The notes under the pieces are model-generated. The model was not told the origin of the DNA and did no database searches. It worked only from the letters and a program-made list of their open reading frames with translations. Made by a program: the position numbers and the translations under genes. Below, in pieces: positions 18,764 to 28,433 of a stretch of 64,000 bases of DNA. Position 1 is the stretch's first letter; every line of letters begins with the position of its first letter. The stretch comes from an uncultured Ignavibacteria bacterium. GTDB lineage: Bacteria > Bacteroidota > Ignavibacteria > Ch128b. Location: contig CALDZP010000017.1 of the NCBI GenBank assembly GCA_937944105.1, positions 24,258-88,257 on the forward strand, in the 5' to 3' direction.

Positions 18764-21700
18764 ATGTATCTATCTAAAGTTGAAATTTTTGGTTTTAAAT
18801 CATTTGCAAATAAAGTTGAGATAAAATTTAACAGTGGTTTAACAGCTATTGTTGGACCAAATGGTTGTGGTAAAACTAATGTTGTAGATGCAATTCGTTG
18901 GGCTCTGGGTGAGCAAAGAACAAGCATGCTCAGAAGTGATAAAATGGAAAATGTAATTTTTAATGGTACCGCACATCGAAAACCACTTGGAATGGCAGAG
19001 GTTTCTTTAACTATTCAAAATAACAAAGGCATACTTCCTATTGAATACACTGAAGTTACTATTACACGAAGACTTTTTCGATCTGGTGAGAGTGAATATT
19101 TGATTAACAAAACTCCATGCCGTCTTAAAGATATTCAGAATTTGTTCATGGATACAGGAATGAGCTCCAATGCTTATTCTGTAATTGAATTAAAAATGAT
19201 CGAAGATATTTTAAGCAATCGTGCAGATGATAGAAGGATATTATTTGAAGAAGCGGCTGGAGTCAATAAATACAAGCATAGAAGGAAAGCAGCATTAAGA
19301 AAACTTGAAGCAGTTAAACAGGATTTGATTAGAGTAAATGACATTTATTCTGAAGTTCAGAAAAAAGTTAATTCACTTGAAAGACAATCAAAAAAAGCTG
19401 AACAATTTAATAAACTATATCAGGAAGCAAAAGATCTTGAAATTAGTCTTGCCGAAAGAGAACTATTTAGATTACAGAAAAAAATTAAAAAGGCAAATGA
19501 AATACTTCAACAATTACATGACAAAAAGCAAAAATATACCTCTGAATTAGAAGGTCTGGATAATTATCAACAAACTTTATATCAACAACTTGATGAAGTT
19601 GAATTGCAACTTGAAAAGAAAAGAGAAGAAATACTTAGAACTACTGAAGATATTTATAAAGTTAAAGAAAATATCATTAGAAACAGGGAAAGAGCAAAAA
19701 ATAATGAAAACAATAATTCAAGATTAAATCAAAATATTGATGAAGGTAAAAAGAAAATTGAATCACTTAAAAATTTAATTTCTCAATCTCAACAAAAAAT
19801 TACTTCACTGGAAAATGAAATCTTTGAATTAAAAAAATTGCTCGAAGATTTTGAATCGAAAAGAAATGAATATGAAGGTTATCTTAAAGAAAGGAATAAA
19901 GAGAAAGAAGAAAAAAATAAAGAACTTCAACAACTTTATATAGAATTCAATGAACTAAAGAATCAACACGAAAAATTGATAATTCGAATTCAAAATAATA
20001 ATGAAAGCATCAAAACTTTAAATGAAAAAATTTCTAAATCAGAACAAACAGTTGAAAAACTTGCAAAGTATCTTGAAGAATTAACTCAGGAGCATTACAG
20101 GGCTAAAACACGGGTAAAGGAAGCTGAAATTGCTCTAACTAAAGCGCAGGATAGAAAAGCAGAAATTGAACAGGAAATTTCAAAATTAAAACAAGAAGAG
20201 CTAGAGACTCGTTCTGCATTAAATGCGATTAAAAACAAGATTGATTTTATCCAGAGTTTGCTGGATAATCTTGAAGGAATTTCAAAAGGCACAAAAGAAT
20301 TAATCCTTCGAAGTGATTGGAGCAAAGGGGAAAAAGTTCTGGTCGCTGATGCAGGTTCTGCAGATGAAAAATACAGAATTGTTGCAGAAAATGTATTGAA
20401 AAATTATTTGAGTTATATTTTGATTCAGTTAAAAGATGACCTGAAAAGGGGAATTGCATATTTGAAAAATAATCAACTCGGTCAGGCTAATTTTTATTTT
20501 CATTTTGAAAAAAAACAAAATATCTGGGAACGACTTAATTCATATTCGATAAGAAAGCAACGAAAAAAATTGGTTAATGAAAAAGGTTTTGTTGCATGGC
20601 TTAAAGATGTAATTGAATATTCCAAGAGCTGGGAAAAATTCTTTGACAAAGTTCTGGGTAATGTTTGCATTGTCGATAATTCTGAAACTGCGCAATTACT
20701 CTTAGAAAAGTATCAAAATTTTGATTTTGTTACTCTTGATGGTGATGTATTTCGTTCAAGTGGATTTATTGAAGTAAGTGGAGAAAAAAGCTTAATTGAA
20801 ACCGCATTTGGAAGGAAAAAAATTCTTTCTGAATTAAATGATATTTACATTAAGGAAACTTATAAACTTGAACAATTGACAAATAAACTGGCTGATTTTA
20901 ATTCTGAACTAAAATCAATTAACATAAAGGCTTACCAGGATAATCTCAATTTTTTAAGAAATGATGAATCCACAATTGAAAAGCAATTATCTCAAATACA
21001 TTTTGAACAAAACAAAAATATAGAAGAAATTGAGAAGATTAATTTTGAGATTAACAACTTCAAAAAAATAAATGAAGAAATTCAATTGAAAGTTAATGCC
21101 ATTCAAAAAGAATTGGATCAGAAAAATCAGATTATTTTGGAAAAGGAAAGTGAGTTAAATGAACAGCAAAAAATATTAAAAGAGATTGAAGATGCTCATA
21201 ATTCAAATCTTTCAAAGATTAATGAACTTAAAATTAATCTGGCAAAATTAGAAAGCGAAATAGGTAATCAACAAAATCAAATTCATAGGAGTCAATCGGA
21301 ACTTATTTCTCTTGAATCAGATATTCAAAAATTTTTCAATGAGATTACAAGTCTTCGTGAAGAAAACAATCAAATCAAAAATTTACTTCAAGAATTAGAG
21401 CTTCAGGAGAAATCATTAGAAGAAAAGAAGAAAATATTAAATGAAGAATTAAACATTATTCTCTCGGAATTGAACTCTATTCGTTCAAAAATTTCAGAAA
21501 ACGATAAATTGATTCACGAAAGAAGAAAAACGCTTGATGAGATTAACGAAAGTATTCATCAAAATGAGATAACAGTTAACGAAGGAAATTTAAGAACTCA
21601 GAATTTAATTGATAAAATTTATGAAGAATACCAGCATCGAATAGAATTAAAAGATTTTGAAGATATCGAATCATTTAATTTTTCTGAAGCTGAAGAAAGA

Positions 21701-22345
21701 CTTCATACATTGAAAAATAAAATTCGATCACTTGGTCCGGTTAATTCACTTGCTTTTCAAGAATATGAAGAAGAAAAGAAAAGGCTTGAATTTTTAACTG
21801 AGCAAAGAAACGATTTAATAGAATCTGAAAAAGAATTAATTCAGGTAATTGCAGAAATAAATCAAACAGCACAAAAACAATTTTTAGAAACATTCGAAAA
21901 AATCAGGCAAAACTTCATCGAAACATTCCGAACACTTTTTGATCCAGGTGATGAAGCTGATTTACGACTCGAAGATGGGGTAGATCCACTTGAAGCAAAG
22001 ATTGAAATTATTGCAAAGCCAAAAGGAAAGAGACCAACTTCTATTGATTTGCTATCTCAAGGAGAGAAAACACTAACCGCTACAGCACTTCTTTTTGCTA
22101 TTTATCTTGTTAAACCAAGTCCTTTCTGTATTCTTGATGAGGTTGATGCGCCGTTAGATGATGCAAATATTAAGCGATTTATACGATTGATAAATAAATT
22201 TTCAGAGAATACTCAGTTTATCATCGTCACCCACAATAAACTGACAATGGAAGCAGCACAAACTCTTTATGGAGTCACAATGGAAGAAGAAGGCGTTTCA
22301 AAAATTGTGGCGGTGAGGTTTACTGAGGAGGCAACAGTTGCTTGA
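18764..22345 (+). CDS. smc: Chromosome segregation ATPase SMC
   Basis: 1193 residues, full length for SMC. The N-terminal ATPase half has Walker A in VGPNGCGKTNVVDAIRWALG and FEEAAGVNKYKHRRK. Long coiled coils flank a hinge at about residues 520-680 (DAGSADEKYRIVAENVLKNY ... GDVFRSSGFIEVSG). The C-terminal half has signature LLSQGEKTLTATALLFAIY and Walker B FCILDEVDAPLDDANI. It condenses and separates chromosomes together with ScpA/ScpB, which are not in this window. It is sandwiched between the GH2-like gene (3-base gap) and the secreted protein gene (8-base overlap). Confidence 0.97.
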   Translation: MYLSKVEIFGFKSFANKVEIKFNSGLTAIVGPNGCGKTNVVDAIRWALGEQRTSMLRSDKMENVIFNGTAHRKPLGMAEVSLTIQNNKGILPIEYTEVTITRRLFRSGESEYLINKTPCRLKDIQNLFMDTGMSSNAYSVIELKMIEDILSNRADDRRILFEEAAGVNKYKHRRKAALRKLEAVKQDLIRVNDIYSEVQKKVNSLERQSKKAEQFNKLYQEAKDLEISLAERELFRLQKKIKKANEILQQLHDKKQKYTSELEGLDNYQQTLYQQLDEVELQLEKKREEILRTTEDIYKVKENIIRNRERAKNNENNNSRLNQNIDEGKKKIESLKNLISQSQQKITSLENEIFELKKLLEDFESKRNEYEGYLKERNKEKEEKNKELQQLYIEFNELKNQHEKLIIRIQNNNESIKTLNEKISKSEQTVEKLAKYLEELTQEHYRAKTRVKEAEIALTKAQDRKAEIEQEISKLKQEELETRSALNAIKNKIDFIQSLLDNLEGISKGTKELILRSDWSKGEKVLVADAGSADEKYRIVAENVLKNYLSYILIQLKDDLKRGIAYLKNNQLGQANFYFHFEKKQNIWERLNSYSIRKQRKKLVNEKGFVAWLKDVIEYSKSWEKFFDKVLGNVCIVDNSETAQLLLEKYQNFDFVTLDGDVFRSSGFIEVSGEKSLIETAFGRKKILSELNDIYIKETYKLEQLTNKLADFNSELKSINIKAYQDNLNFLRNDESTIEKQLSQIHFEQNKNIEEIEKINFEINNFKKINEEIQLKVNAIQKELDQKNQIILEKESELNEQQKILKEIEDAHNSNLSKINELKINLAKLESEIGNQQNQIHRSQSELISLESDIQKFFNEITSLREENNQIKNLLQELELQEKSLEEKKKILNEELNIILSELNSIRSKISENDKLIHERRKTLDEINESIHQNEITVNEGNLRTQNLIDKIYEEYQHRIELKDFEDIESFNFSEAEERLHTLKNKIRSLGPVNSLAFQEYEEEKKRLEFLTEQRNDLIESEKELIQVIAEINQTAQKQFLETFEKIRQNFIETFRTLFDPGDEADLRLEDGVDPLEAKIEIIAKPKGKRPTSIDLLSQGEKTLTATALLFAIYLVKPSPFCILDEVDAPLDDANIKRFIRLINKFSENTQFIIVTHNKLTMEAAQTLYGVTMEEEGVSKIVAVRFTEEATVA
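22325..22331 (+). promoter_or_regulatory. Strong ribosome binding site inside the end of smc
   Basis: GAGGAGG lies six bases upstream of TTG at 22338 and is the reason to accept that TTG as the start of the next gene, whose first 18 residues then form a good signal peptide. Confidence 0.65.
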
Positions 22346-24230
22346 AAAGTTTTTTAAAATATTTCTGATTTTTCTAATTCCTTTAAAAATTTTTTCACAG
22401 GATTTTATAACTATTCATTCATCAAGAGATAAAACTACACTCCTTAAAGTTGAAAAACTTGGAAATAAATATTTTATTTTTTATCACGATTCTTCTTTTT
22501 TTGATAAGCGAATTAAATGCAAAGTTTTTGATAAAAATAATCCAACTGAATTTAAAGAATTTTTTCTTACACCAAATCTTTCAACATTTCAGGATGAATT
22601 AAAACTTCAAGTAATTTCTGAACGATTAATTTTTTTAGCCTTTCTCGATTTCAGAACAGATCCAGATGGAGATATCTACTCTCAATTGATTGATGAAAAC
22701 GGAATTCTTTGGGATAGTGGTGGAATTCCTATTTGTACACAAAAAGGAGTACAAAAAAATTTTACCATTTCATCGGATAATGAAAATATTTTTCTTGTAT
22801 GGGAGGATTATAGAAATGATCCATATAGTGATATTTATGCTCAAAAATTAGATTTCTATGGAAATCTTCAATGGAAAGAAAATGGAATTGTTGTTTCAAA
22901 TCTTGAAGGAGTGGAATCCGAGCCACAGGTGGCTTCTGATAATTCTGGCGGATGTTACATTTCATGGATTGAAAAAATTTTAAAGGTCAATAAGATTTAT
23001 ATTCAATACTTAAATAGTTCTGGCAAAAAATTATTTGGTCAATTCGGAATTTTTACTTCCAATCCAGAAGCAAATGCAATCCAGAATTTTTTATTTGTTG
23101 ATGGAAAAAATGAACCAATAATTTTTTACACTGAAAGAAAAAATAATTCAAAAATATATTTTCAAAAATTTTCTAAAAAAGGTTCAAAGAAAATGGGGTT
23201 TTATGGTAAGGAACTCTGGCAAAAATCTGAAAATCAGGAATTGATAAGTGTAATTAAATTTTCTCAGAATGATTTTGTAATATTATTTTTATCAGAAGAA
23301 AAATCGAATCTTAAAAGCTTTTATGCTCAGATTCTAAGTCAGGGAGAAAAATTAAAATTTAAAAACCCGATTAAAATGCATTCCAATTGTAAATTTCATC
23401 AAATGCCAGACTTATCAACGAATCAAAGTGGATTTTTTATTTTCTGGACATGTTATCATAATTCTCTAAATCAGATATCTCTTTTTATTCAAACACTCAC
23501 ACCAAAAGGGGAAATGCTTAAACTTGAAGGATTAAAATTAACTGATGAAAATTTAAATCTCGATTCTAAATATTATCTATTTTTTGAGAATCAATTAACT
23601 CTTTTTACATCAAATTTAAACAAGAAAAATGGAATTTATTTTGCTGAATTTTACCTTAAAGAGTATCAAAATCCAAAGGTACAAAACTTTAGAATTTCTC
23701 AATACGAAGGATTGGTAAAAATAAATTGGGAATTAATTAATGAACAACCCAGAACAAAAATTATTCTCGAAAAATTTAATGAAAACGATAGCTCGTGGAT
23801 AGAAATTTATAGTTACAATTCAAATTCAAGATCACCATTAAAACAAATGAATTTTGACGATCATATTTTTGAAAATTCAACAGCAAAGTATCGTATCAAA
23901 TGTATTGATCCTGATGGCAATGAGAAGTTAATCGAAGAAGAAATAGAACCCGAATCTGTGACCGATGGTTTTTTCTTGTTTCAGAATTCACCGAATCCAT
24001 TTTCAAAAACAACAAAAATTGCTTTTAGAATACCTTTTAAAACCAGAGTGGTGATTAAACTTTATAATTCTCGACTTGAAGAAATAGAAACAATTTTAGA
24101 TGAAGTTCGAGAATCTGGTGTTCACGAAATTGAATTTGAGCCATCAACTTTAATGGAAAATGGAATTTATTTTTATCGAATGAGTTCATCTGGTTTTTAC
24201 GATGTAAAAAAAATGATTTATTCAAAATGA
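22338..24230 (+). CDS. Secreted protein with C-terminal type IX secretion (Por) sorting domain
   Basis: 630 residues from a TTG start supported by a strong GAGGAGG site. A signal peptide (LEKFFKIFLIFLIPLKIFSQ) is followed by a beta-rich, repeat-like region with recurring F.VWEDYRNDPYSDIYAQ and FLDFRTDPDGDIYSQ phrases, reminiscent of propeller blades. Near residue 470 a fibronectin-like region follows (ISQYEGLVKINWELINEQPR). The last 85 residues are a type A sorting domain: FFLFQNSPNPFSKTTKIAF, VVIKLYNSRLEEIETIL, GVHEIEFEPSTLMENGIYFY and KKMIYSK. It is therefore exported and surface-attached or released by the type IX system. Its own task is unknown. It overlaps smc by 8 bases. Confidence 0.88.
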   Translation: MLEKFFKIFLIFLIPLKIFSQDFITIHSSRDKTTLLKVEKLGNKYFIFYHDSSFFDKRIKCKVFDKNNPTEFKEFFLTPNLSTFQDELKLQVISERLIFLAFLDFRTDPDGDIYSQLIDENGILWDSGGIPICTQKGVQKNFTISSDNENIFLVWEDYRNDPYSDIYAQKLDFYGNLQWKENGIVVSNLEGVESEPQVASDNSGGCYISWIEKILKVNKIYIQYLNSSGKKLFGQFGIFTSNPEANAIQNFLFVDGKNEPIIFYTERKNNSKIYFQKFSKKGSKKMGFYGKELWQKSENQELISVIKFSQNDFVILFLSEEKSNLKSFYAQILSQGEKLKFKNPIKMHSNCKFHQMPDLSTNQSGFFIFWTCYHNSLNQISLFIQTLTPKGEMLKLEGLKLTDENLNLDSKYYLFFENQLTLFTSNLNKKNGIYFAEFYLKEYQNPKVQNFRISQYEGLVKINWELINEQPRTKIILEKFNENDSSWIEIYSYNSNSRSPLKQMNFDDHIFENSTAKYRIKCIDPDGNEKLIEEEIEPESVTDGFFLFQNSPNPFSKTTKIAFRIPFKTRVVIKLYNSRLEEIETILDEVRESGVHEIEFEPSTLMENGIYFYRMSSSGFYDVKKMIYSK

Positions 24231-24949
24231 TTAAACAGGGAATCAAAATATTTTGTGATTTTGATGGTACAATTGCAATTGAAGATATCGGCAATTTGTT
24301 TTATCGTGAATTCGGAAATAAAACTATTTGCGATGAGTTCGTCTCTAAATGGCGTGAAGGAAAAATTACATCTATTGAATGTTTGAGCGGTGAATGTAGT
24401 ACAATCAGAAATTTAAATCTTGAAAAAGCCTACGATTTTATTGATAAACAAAAAATTGATGAAACATTTATTGAATTTGTAAAATTTTGCAAAACTAAAA
24501 ATCTTGATTTGATAGTTGTAAGTGATGGAATTGATTTATATATAAAACGAATCTTTGACAGGTACAGCATAGATATAAAATTTTATGCGAATTCAATTCA
24601 TATTAATAATGATGGAACTGCTGAGATGATTTTTCCTTTCTCCGATTCAGTTTGTTTGAAGTGTGCTAATTGTAAGCGAAACCACATCATAAATAACTCT
24701 GCAGATGATGAAATAACCATTTACATTGGTGATGGACATTCTGATCGATGTCCTATTGAATATGTCGATTATATTTTTGCTAAGAAGGATTTATTAAAGT
24801 ATTGTGAAATAAATCGAATCTCATATTTCCCATTTGATAATTTTAGTTCAATCCAGTTAGCAATTGAGAAATTACTTTCGAAGAAAAGAATTAAAAAAAG
24901 AAACACTGCAATTCAAAAAAGAAGAGAATTATATTTATTGGAGCCTTAA
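24227..24949 (+). CDS. HAD-superfamily phosphatase, MtnX-like
   Basis: 240 residues. The HAD nucleophile motif is FCDFDGTIAIED (D11, D13), motif II is LIVVSDGIDLYI and the acidic motif is YIGDGHSDRCP. The whole order, including WREGKITSIECLSGECSTIR in the cap, matches the MtnX/PSP-like HAD-IB group that acts on phosphorylated small molecules such as the methionine-salvage intermediate. No other methionine-salvage gene is here, so the substrate is open. Unusual is the cysteine cluster SVCLKCANCKRNH near residues 142-154. It overlaps the preceding gene by four bases (ATGA) and abuts the next. Confidence 0.82.
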   Translation: MIKQGIKIFCDFDGTIAIEDIGNLFYREFGNKTICDEFVSKWREGKITSIECLSGECSTIRNLNLEKAYDFIDKQKIDETFIEFVKFCKTKNLDLIVVSDGIDLYIKRIFDRYSIDIKFYANSIHINNDGTAEMIFPFSDSVCLKCANCKRNHIINNSADDEITIYIGDGHSDRCPIEYVDYIFAKKDLLKYCEINRISYFPFDNFSSIQLAIEKLLSKKRIKKRNTAIQKRRELYLLEP

Positions 24950-25534
24950 ATGAAATTAGGTGAATTTTTCTTCAAATATCGTAGTTACACTCCACTTCCG
25001 TTCTTGATATTGATGATACTTTATGCTAATCCAAATATTTATACAATTCTGGTAGGTTTAATTTTTGTTTTAATTGGTGAATTTATCCGCATATGGGCAA
25101 ATGCCTGGGCAGGCTCTGAAACAAGAACAACAGGTGGAGTAGGAGGAACATTTTTAGTGATCAATGGACCTTATGCTTATGTGAGGAATCCACTTTATAT
25201 CGGTAATATTATAATTTATTTCGGGCTTGGAATTATGTCCAATGCAGTTTTTCCCTATCTTCAAATTTTTGCGTTAGTTTATTTTCTGTATCAATACTAT
25301 GAGATTGTAAAAGAAGAAGAGAAATTTTTAATGGATAAGTTTGGTGAAGATTATAAAGATTATTGTAAGAATGTTAATAGATTTTTACCAAAATTTACTA
25401 AATATAAAAATTCAAGTGTTGTGCAACCAGAATTTTTATGGAGAAAAGGTTTACAATCTGAGTCTCGTTCGATTCAGGCAATATTAAGCGTTATTGCGAT
25501 TTTAATTTTAATCTGGGTTATTAGAAGAATTTAA
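24950..25534 (+). CDS. Isoprenylcysteine carboxyl methyltransferase (ICMT)-family membrane protein
   Basis: 194 residues with about five hydrophobic segments. The conserved core GPYAYVRNPLYIGNIIIYFG, followed by YYEIVKEEEKFLMDKFGEDY and KDYCKNVNRFLPK, is the signature of the ICMT/PEMT-like integral membrane methyltransferase family, which uses SAM on lipid or prenyl-type acceptors. The acceptor in bacteria is generally unknown. It starts at the base after the stop of the HAD phosphatase gene and so belongs to the same operon, just ahead of the lipid A genes. Confidence 0.83.
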   Translation: MKLGEFFFKYRSYTPLPFLILMILYANPNIYTILVGLIFVLIGEFIRIWANAWAGSETRTTGGVGGTFLVINGPYAYVRNPLYIGNIIIYFGLGIMSNAVFPYLQIFALVYFLYQYYEIVKEEEKFLMDKFGEDYKDYCKNVNRFLPKFTKYKNSSVVQPEFLWRKGLQSESRSIQAILSVIAILILIWVIRRI

Positions 25535-25648
25535 TAGCATGATGATTTTAATCTTCAATAAGTTATTGATAGAGTTAATTGAAATTGTTGTTAAATGTGA
25601 TTTTTGTTTTTGAATAAAAATAAATTGGTAATTCAATTTCTAATCAAG

Positions 25649-26779
25649 ATGAAAAAAATTTTAATAATAGCTGGTGAAGTTTCAGGGGATTTGCATGGTG
25701 GTAATCTTGTTAAAGCGATGAAGGAATTAGATAGGTCTATTCAATTTTTTGGAATAGGTGGTGATAATATGAATGCAAATGGAGTTGAATTAATTTATCA
25801 TATCAATTCTATTTCTTTTATGGGATTTGTAGAAATAGTGAAGCATATTCCGTTCCTGAGAAAAGTAAAAAAGAATATTCTGAATTTAGTCGATAGAAGC
25901 GATATTGATGCAGCAATATTAATCGATTATCCTGGATTTAATTTATCTCTTGCAAAAGAACTTTATAAACGAAAGAAAAAAATTTTTTATTATATATCAC
26001 CTCAACTGTGGGCATGGGGAAGAAGTAGAATTAATCTTATAAAAAAATTAATCCATAAAATGATTGTTGTTTTTCCCTTTGAAGAAAAGATGTATCGTGA
26101 AGCTGGAATAGAATCTATTTTTGTTGGTCATCCGTTAATTGATGTTATCTCAAGTTATAAATTCGAATCGAAAGAAGATTTTTTTAGAAATAATTGCCTT
26201 GATTTCAATAAAAAACTATTAACAATTTTTCCTGGCAGCAGGGAACAGGAAATAAAAAAAATTTTACCTATAGTAAGTGAAGCGATAAATTTAATTTTTA
26301 GAGAATTCGATATAAATGCTGTTGTTTCGGGAGTCAGGTCAATCGAAATGAATTTATATCGTAAATACCTTGGTCAAAAAATTCCAGTTATCTTAAACAA
26401 AAACTATGAGTTGATGAAATATGCTGATGCTGGAATTATTAAATCAGGAACTTCAACTTTAGAGGCTGCACTTTTTGAATTACCTTTTGTGGTTGTTTAC
26501 AAAACATCATTGTTGAGTTATTTAATAGGTAAAAATTTAATTCAAATAGATAACATTTCACTGGCTAACATTGTAGCGGGAGAAAAAATTGTAAATGAGT
26601 TAATTCAAAACGAATGTACCCCGGAAAAAATTTATAATGAAATAAAAGAGTTACTTACAAATAATTCAAAAATTGAATTGATGCAATTAAAGATGAGAAG
26701 AATAAAGGAAATATTAGGTGAATCAGGGGCTTCTCAGAAAGCTGCAAAAATAATTTTAAGTGATTTACAGAATGAATAA
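25649..26779 (+). CDS. lpxB: Lipid-A-disaccharide synthase LpxB
   Basis: 376 residues from the ATG at 25649; a frame extension back to a TTG at 25604 would add 15 residues with no family support. It joins 2,3-diacylglucosamine-1-phosphate and its UDP form in lipid A synthesis at the inner membrane. Signatures: IAGEVSGDLHGGNLVKAM, FFGIGGDNM, DYPGFNLSLAK, YYISPQLWAWGRSRI, FVGHPLIDV, FPGSREQEIKK and KSGTSTLEAALFELPFVVVY. It is followed by an acyltransferase gene and lpxK, making a lipid A cluster. Confidence 0.96.
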   Translation: MKKILIIAGEVSGDLHGGNLVKAMKELDRSIQFFGIGGDNMNANGVELIYHINSISFMGFVEIVKHIPFLRKVKKNILNLVDRSDIDAAILIDYPGFNLSLAKELYKRKKKIFYYISPQLWAWGRSRINLIKKLIHKMIVVFPFEEKMYREAGIESIFVGHPLIDVISSYKFESKEDFFRNNCLDFNKKLLTIFPGSREQEIKKILPIVSEAINLIFREFDINAVVSGVRSIEMNLYRKYLGQKIPVILNKNYELMKYADAGIIKSGTSTLEAALFELPFVVVYKTSLLSYLIGKNLIQIDNISLANIVAGEKIVNELIQNECTPEKIYNEIKELLTNNSKIELMQLKMRRIKEILGESGASQKAAKIILSDLQNE

Positions 26780-27383
26780 GATTTTACAAAATTTTGGTAT
26801 AATAATTTTACCATTCCTTTTGAATATTTATGTAAAAACTCTCAGGTTTAAGAGTGAGAATCTTAAATCGTTGCAATTGGGAAATTGTGTACTAATGTTC
26901 TGGCATGGTAAAATGCTTGGTGGCTGGTGGCTTGGAAAAAATAAAAATTTTTATGCTGTTGTTAGTCAAAGCAAAGATGGCGAAATACTGTCTCGTTTAT
27001 TAAAAAAATGGAATTATAAATTAATTCGTGGTTCAAGTTCAAAGGATTCAAAAGATGTTATGAATCGTATGGTTGAAGTCTTGAAAGATGGTTTTTCACT
27101 GGCAATAACTCCTGATGGACCAAAAGGACCAAAGGAAAAAATGAAAATTGGTGGCTTGATTGCTGCCGTCAGAGCAGAAAAACCTATAGTTCTTTGCGGA
27201 ATAAAGTATGAAAAAAAATTTGTTTTTAATAGCTGGGATAAATTTGAATTACCTAAACCTTTTTCAAAAGTATTTATTAAGCTTTCAGAACCCAAAATTT
27301 TTCCATCAGGACTTACTTATGAAGAATATGAAATCATCAGACAAAATCTCGAAAAAGAGTTAACCGAACTTTCATTGGTATAA
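26772..27383 (+). CDS. DUF374-type lysophospholipid acyltransferase-like protein
   Basis: 203 residues from the ATG at 26772 (a GTG at 26760 is also possible). It has an N-terminal membrane segment (ILQNFGIIILPFLLNIYV) and the DUF374 pattern CVLMFWHGKMLG (the HX4D-like histidine region), VSQSKDGEILSRLLKKWNYK, LIRGSSSKDSKD and LAITPDGPKGPKEKMKIGG. The family is related to the LPLAT acyltransferases. Its place between lpxB and lpxK, overlapping the first and six bases from the second, suggests it adds an acyl chain to lipid A or a precursor. That role is inferred from context, not shown. Confidence 0.85.
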   Translation: MNKILQNFGIIILPFLLNIYVKTLRFKSENLKSLQLGNCVLMFWHGKMLGGWWLGKNKNFYAVVSQSKDGEILSRLLKKWNYKLIRGSSSKDSKDVMNRMVEVLKDGFSLAITPDGPKGPKEKMKIGGLIAAVRAEKPIVLCGIKYEKKFVFNSWDKFELPKPFSKVFIKLSEPKIFPSGLTYEEYEIIRQNLEKELTELSLV

Positions 27384-27389
27384 ACTTTA

Positions 27390-28433
27390 ATGAGAATTAC
27401 TGATAATTTAAGACTTTTATTATTTCCCTTTTCTTTGATTTTCTGGATGGGTCTTTTTATAAGAAAGTTTGTTTATAAATCAAATTTGCTTCGAAAAGTC
27501 TTTCAAATAAATGTTATTTGTTCTAAAATTCCAGTGATTTGTGTTGGTAATATTAGAGTTGGTGGAACTGGAAAAACCCAAATTGTATTGTCAATTGCAC
27601 AAAAATTAATTGATAAAAATTTTAGGGTAGCAATCTTATCCAGAGGTTACAAAAGGAAATCAAAAGGATTTCTTGAAGTTGATTCGTTTGATTATGAAAA
27701 ATTTGGTGATGAACCTGTGTTAATTAAAAGAAATTTAAATAGTGCTAAAGTTTTCGTTTCAGAAAATAGATCATTGGCTATTGAAAAACTAAATGCTACA
27801 AATAAATTCGATTTTATTCTTTTGGATGATGGTCTTCAAAATTTAAGTATAAAAAAAGATTACTCTATCGTTTTGATTGATGAAAATTTTTTCTCAAAAA
27901 ATTTAGTGGAAAATTTACTTCTTCCAGCTGGTAATTTGAGGGAACCAAAAACGAAATTAAAAGATTACGATTGTTTAATATTTAACAAAAAATTTGAGAA
28001 TGTTTCTAACTACCCTCTGAATCATAAAAAACTATTTTTTTCAGAGTATCGTTTTGAGGGATTCCGAGATCTTGAAGGTAGGGAAGTAGAAATGGAAAAA
28101 ATTAATAATCAAAACGCTGGAATCTTTTGCGGTATTGCACAGCCGAAAACATTTGTGAAGCTTATGGAAAAAATTGGGATTTTATACAAATTTTCGAAGT
28201 TTTTTCCAGATCATTACAATTACGATGTACAAGATTTAAAAATATTGCTTAAATTTGTAGAAAAATTTGGGTGTTATCACCTTATCACAACCGAAAAGGA
28301 CATTGTCCGATTATCAAAATTCAAAGATGAGTTTAAGAGAGCTGGGGTTTTCCTCTTATATGCGAAAATCACAGCAAAAATCAAAAATGAGGAGAATTTA
28401 TTACAAGATATTATATGTCTGATAAAAAAATAA
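27390..28433 (+). CDS. lpxK: Tetraacyldisaccharide 4'-kinase LpxK
   Basis: 347 residues. It phosphorylates the 4' position of the lipid A disaccharide at the inner membrane. An N-terminal hydrophobic segment (8-27) precedes VICVGNIRVGGTGKTQIVL, where G58-T63 form the P-loop, then LSRGYKRKSKGF and LLDDGLQNLSIKKDYSIVL, then LLPAGNLREPKTKL and the late FPDHYNYDVQD and TTEKDIVRL motifs. All family landmarks are intact. Its last 19 bases overlap the start of the C26 hydrolase gene. Confidence 0.96.
   Translation: MRITDNLRLLLFPFSLIFWMGLFIRKFVYKSNLLRKVFQINVICSKIPVICVGNIRVGGTGKTQIVLSIAQKLIDKNFRVAILSRGYKRKSKGFLEVDSFDYEKFGDEPVLIKRNLNSAKVFVSENRSLAIEKLNATNKFDFILLDDGLQNLSIKKDYSIVLIDENFFSKNLVENLLLPAGNLREPKTKLKDYDCLIFNKKFENVSNYPLNHKKLFFSEYRFEGFRDLEGREVEMEKINNQNAGIFCGIAQPKTFVKLMEKIGILYKFSKFFPDHYNYDVQDLKILLKFVEKFGCYHLITTEKDIVRLSKFKDEFKRAGVFLLYAKITAKIKNEENLLQDIICLIKK

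Noticed and set aside
25604..25648. Fifteen-residue N-terminal extension of LpxB from a TTG
   Set aside because: Family alignment begins at MKKILIIAGEVSGD; the extension has no ribosome site and no conservation expected.
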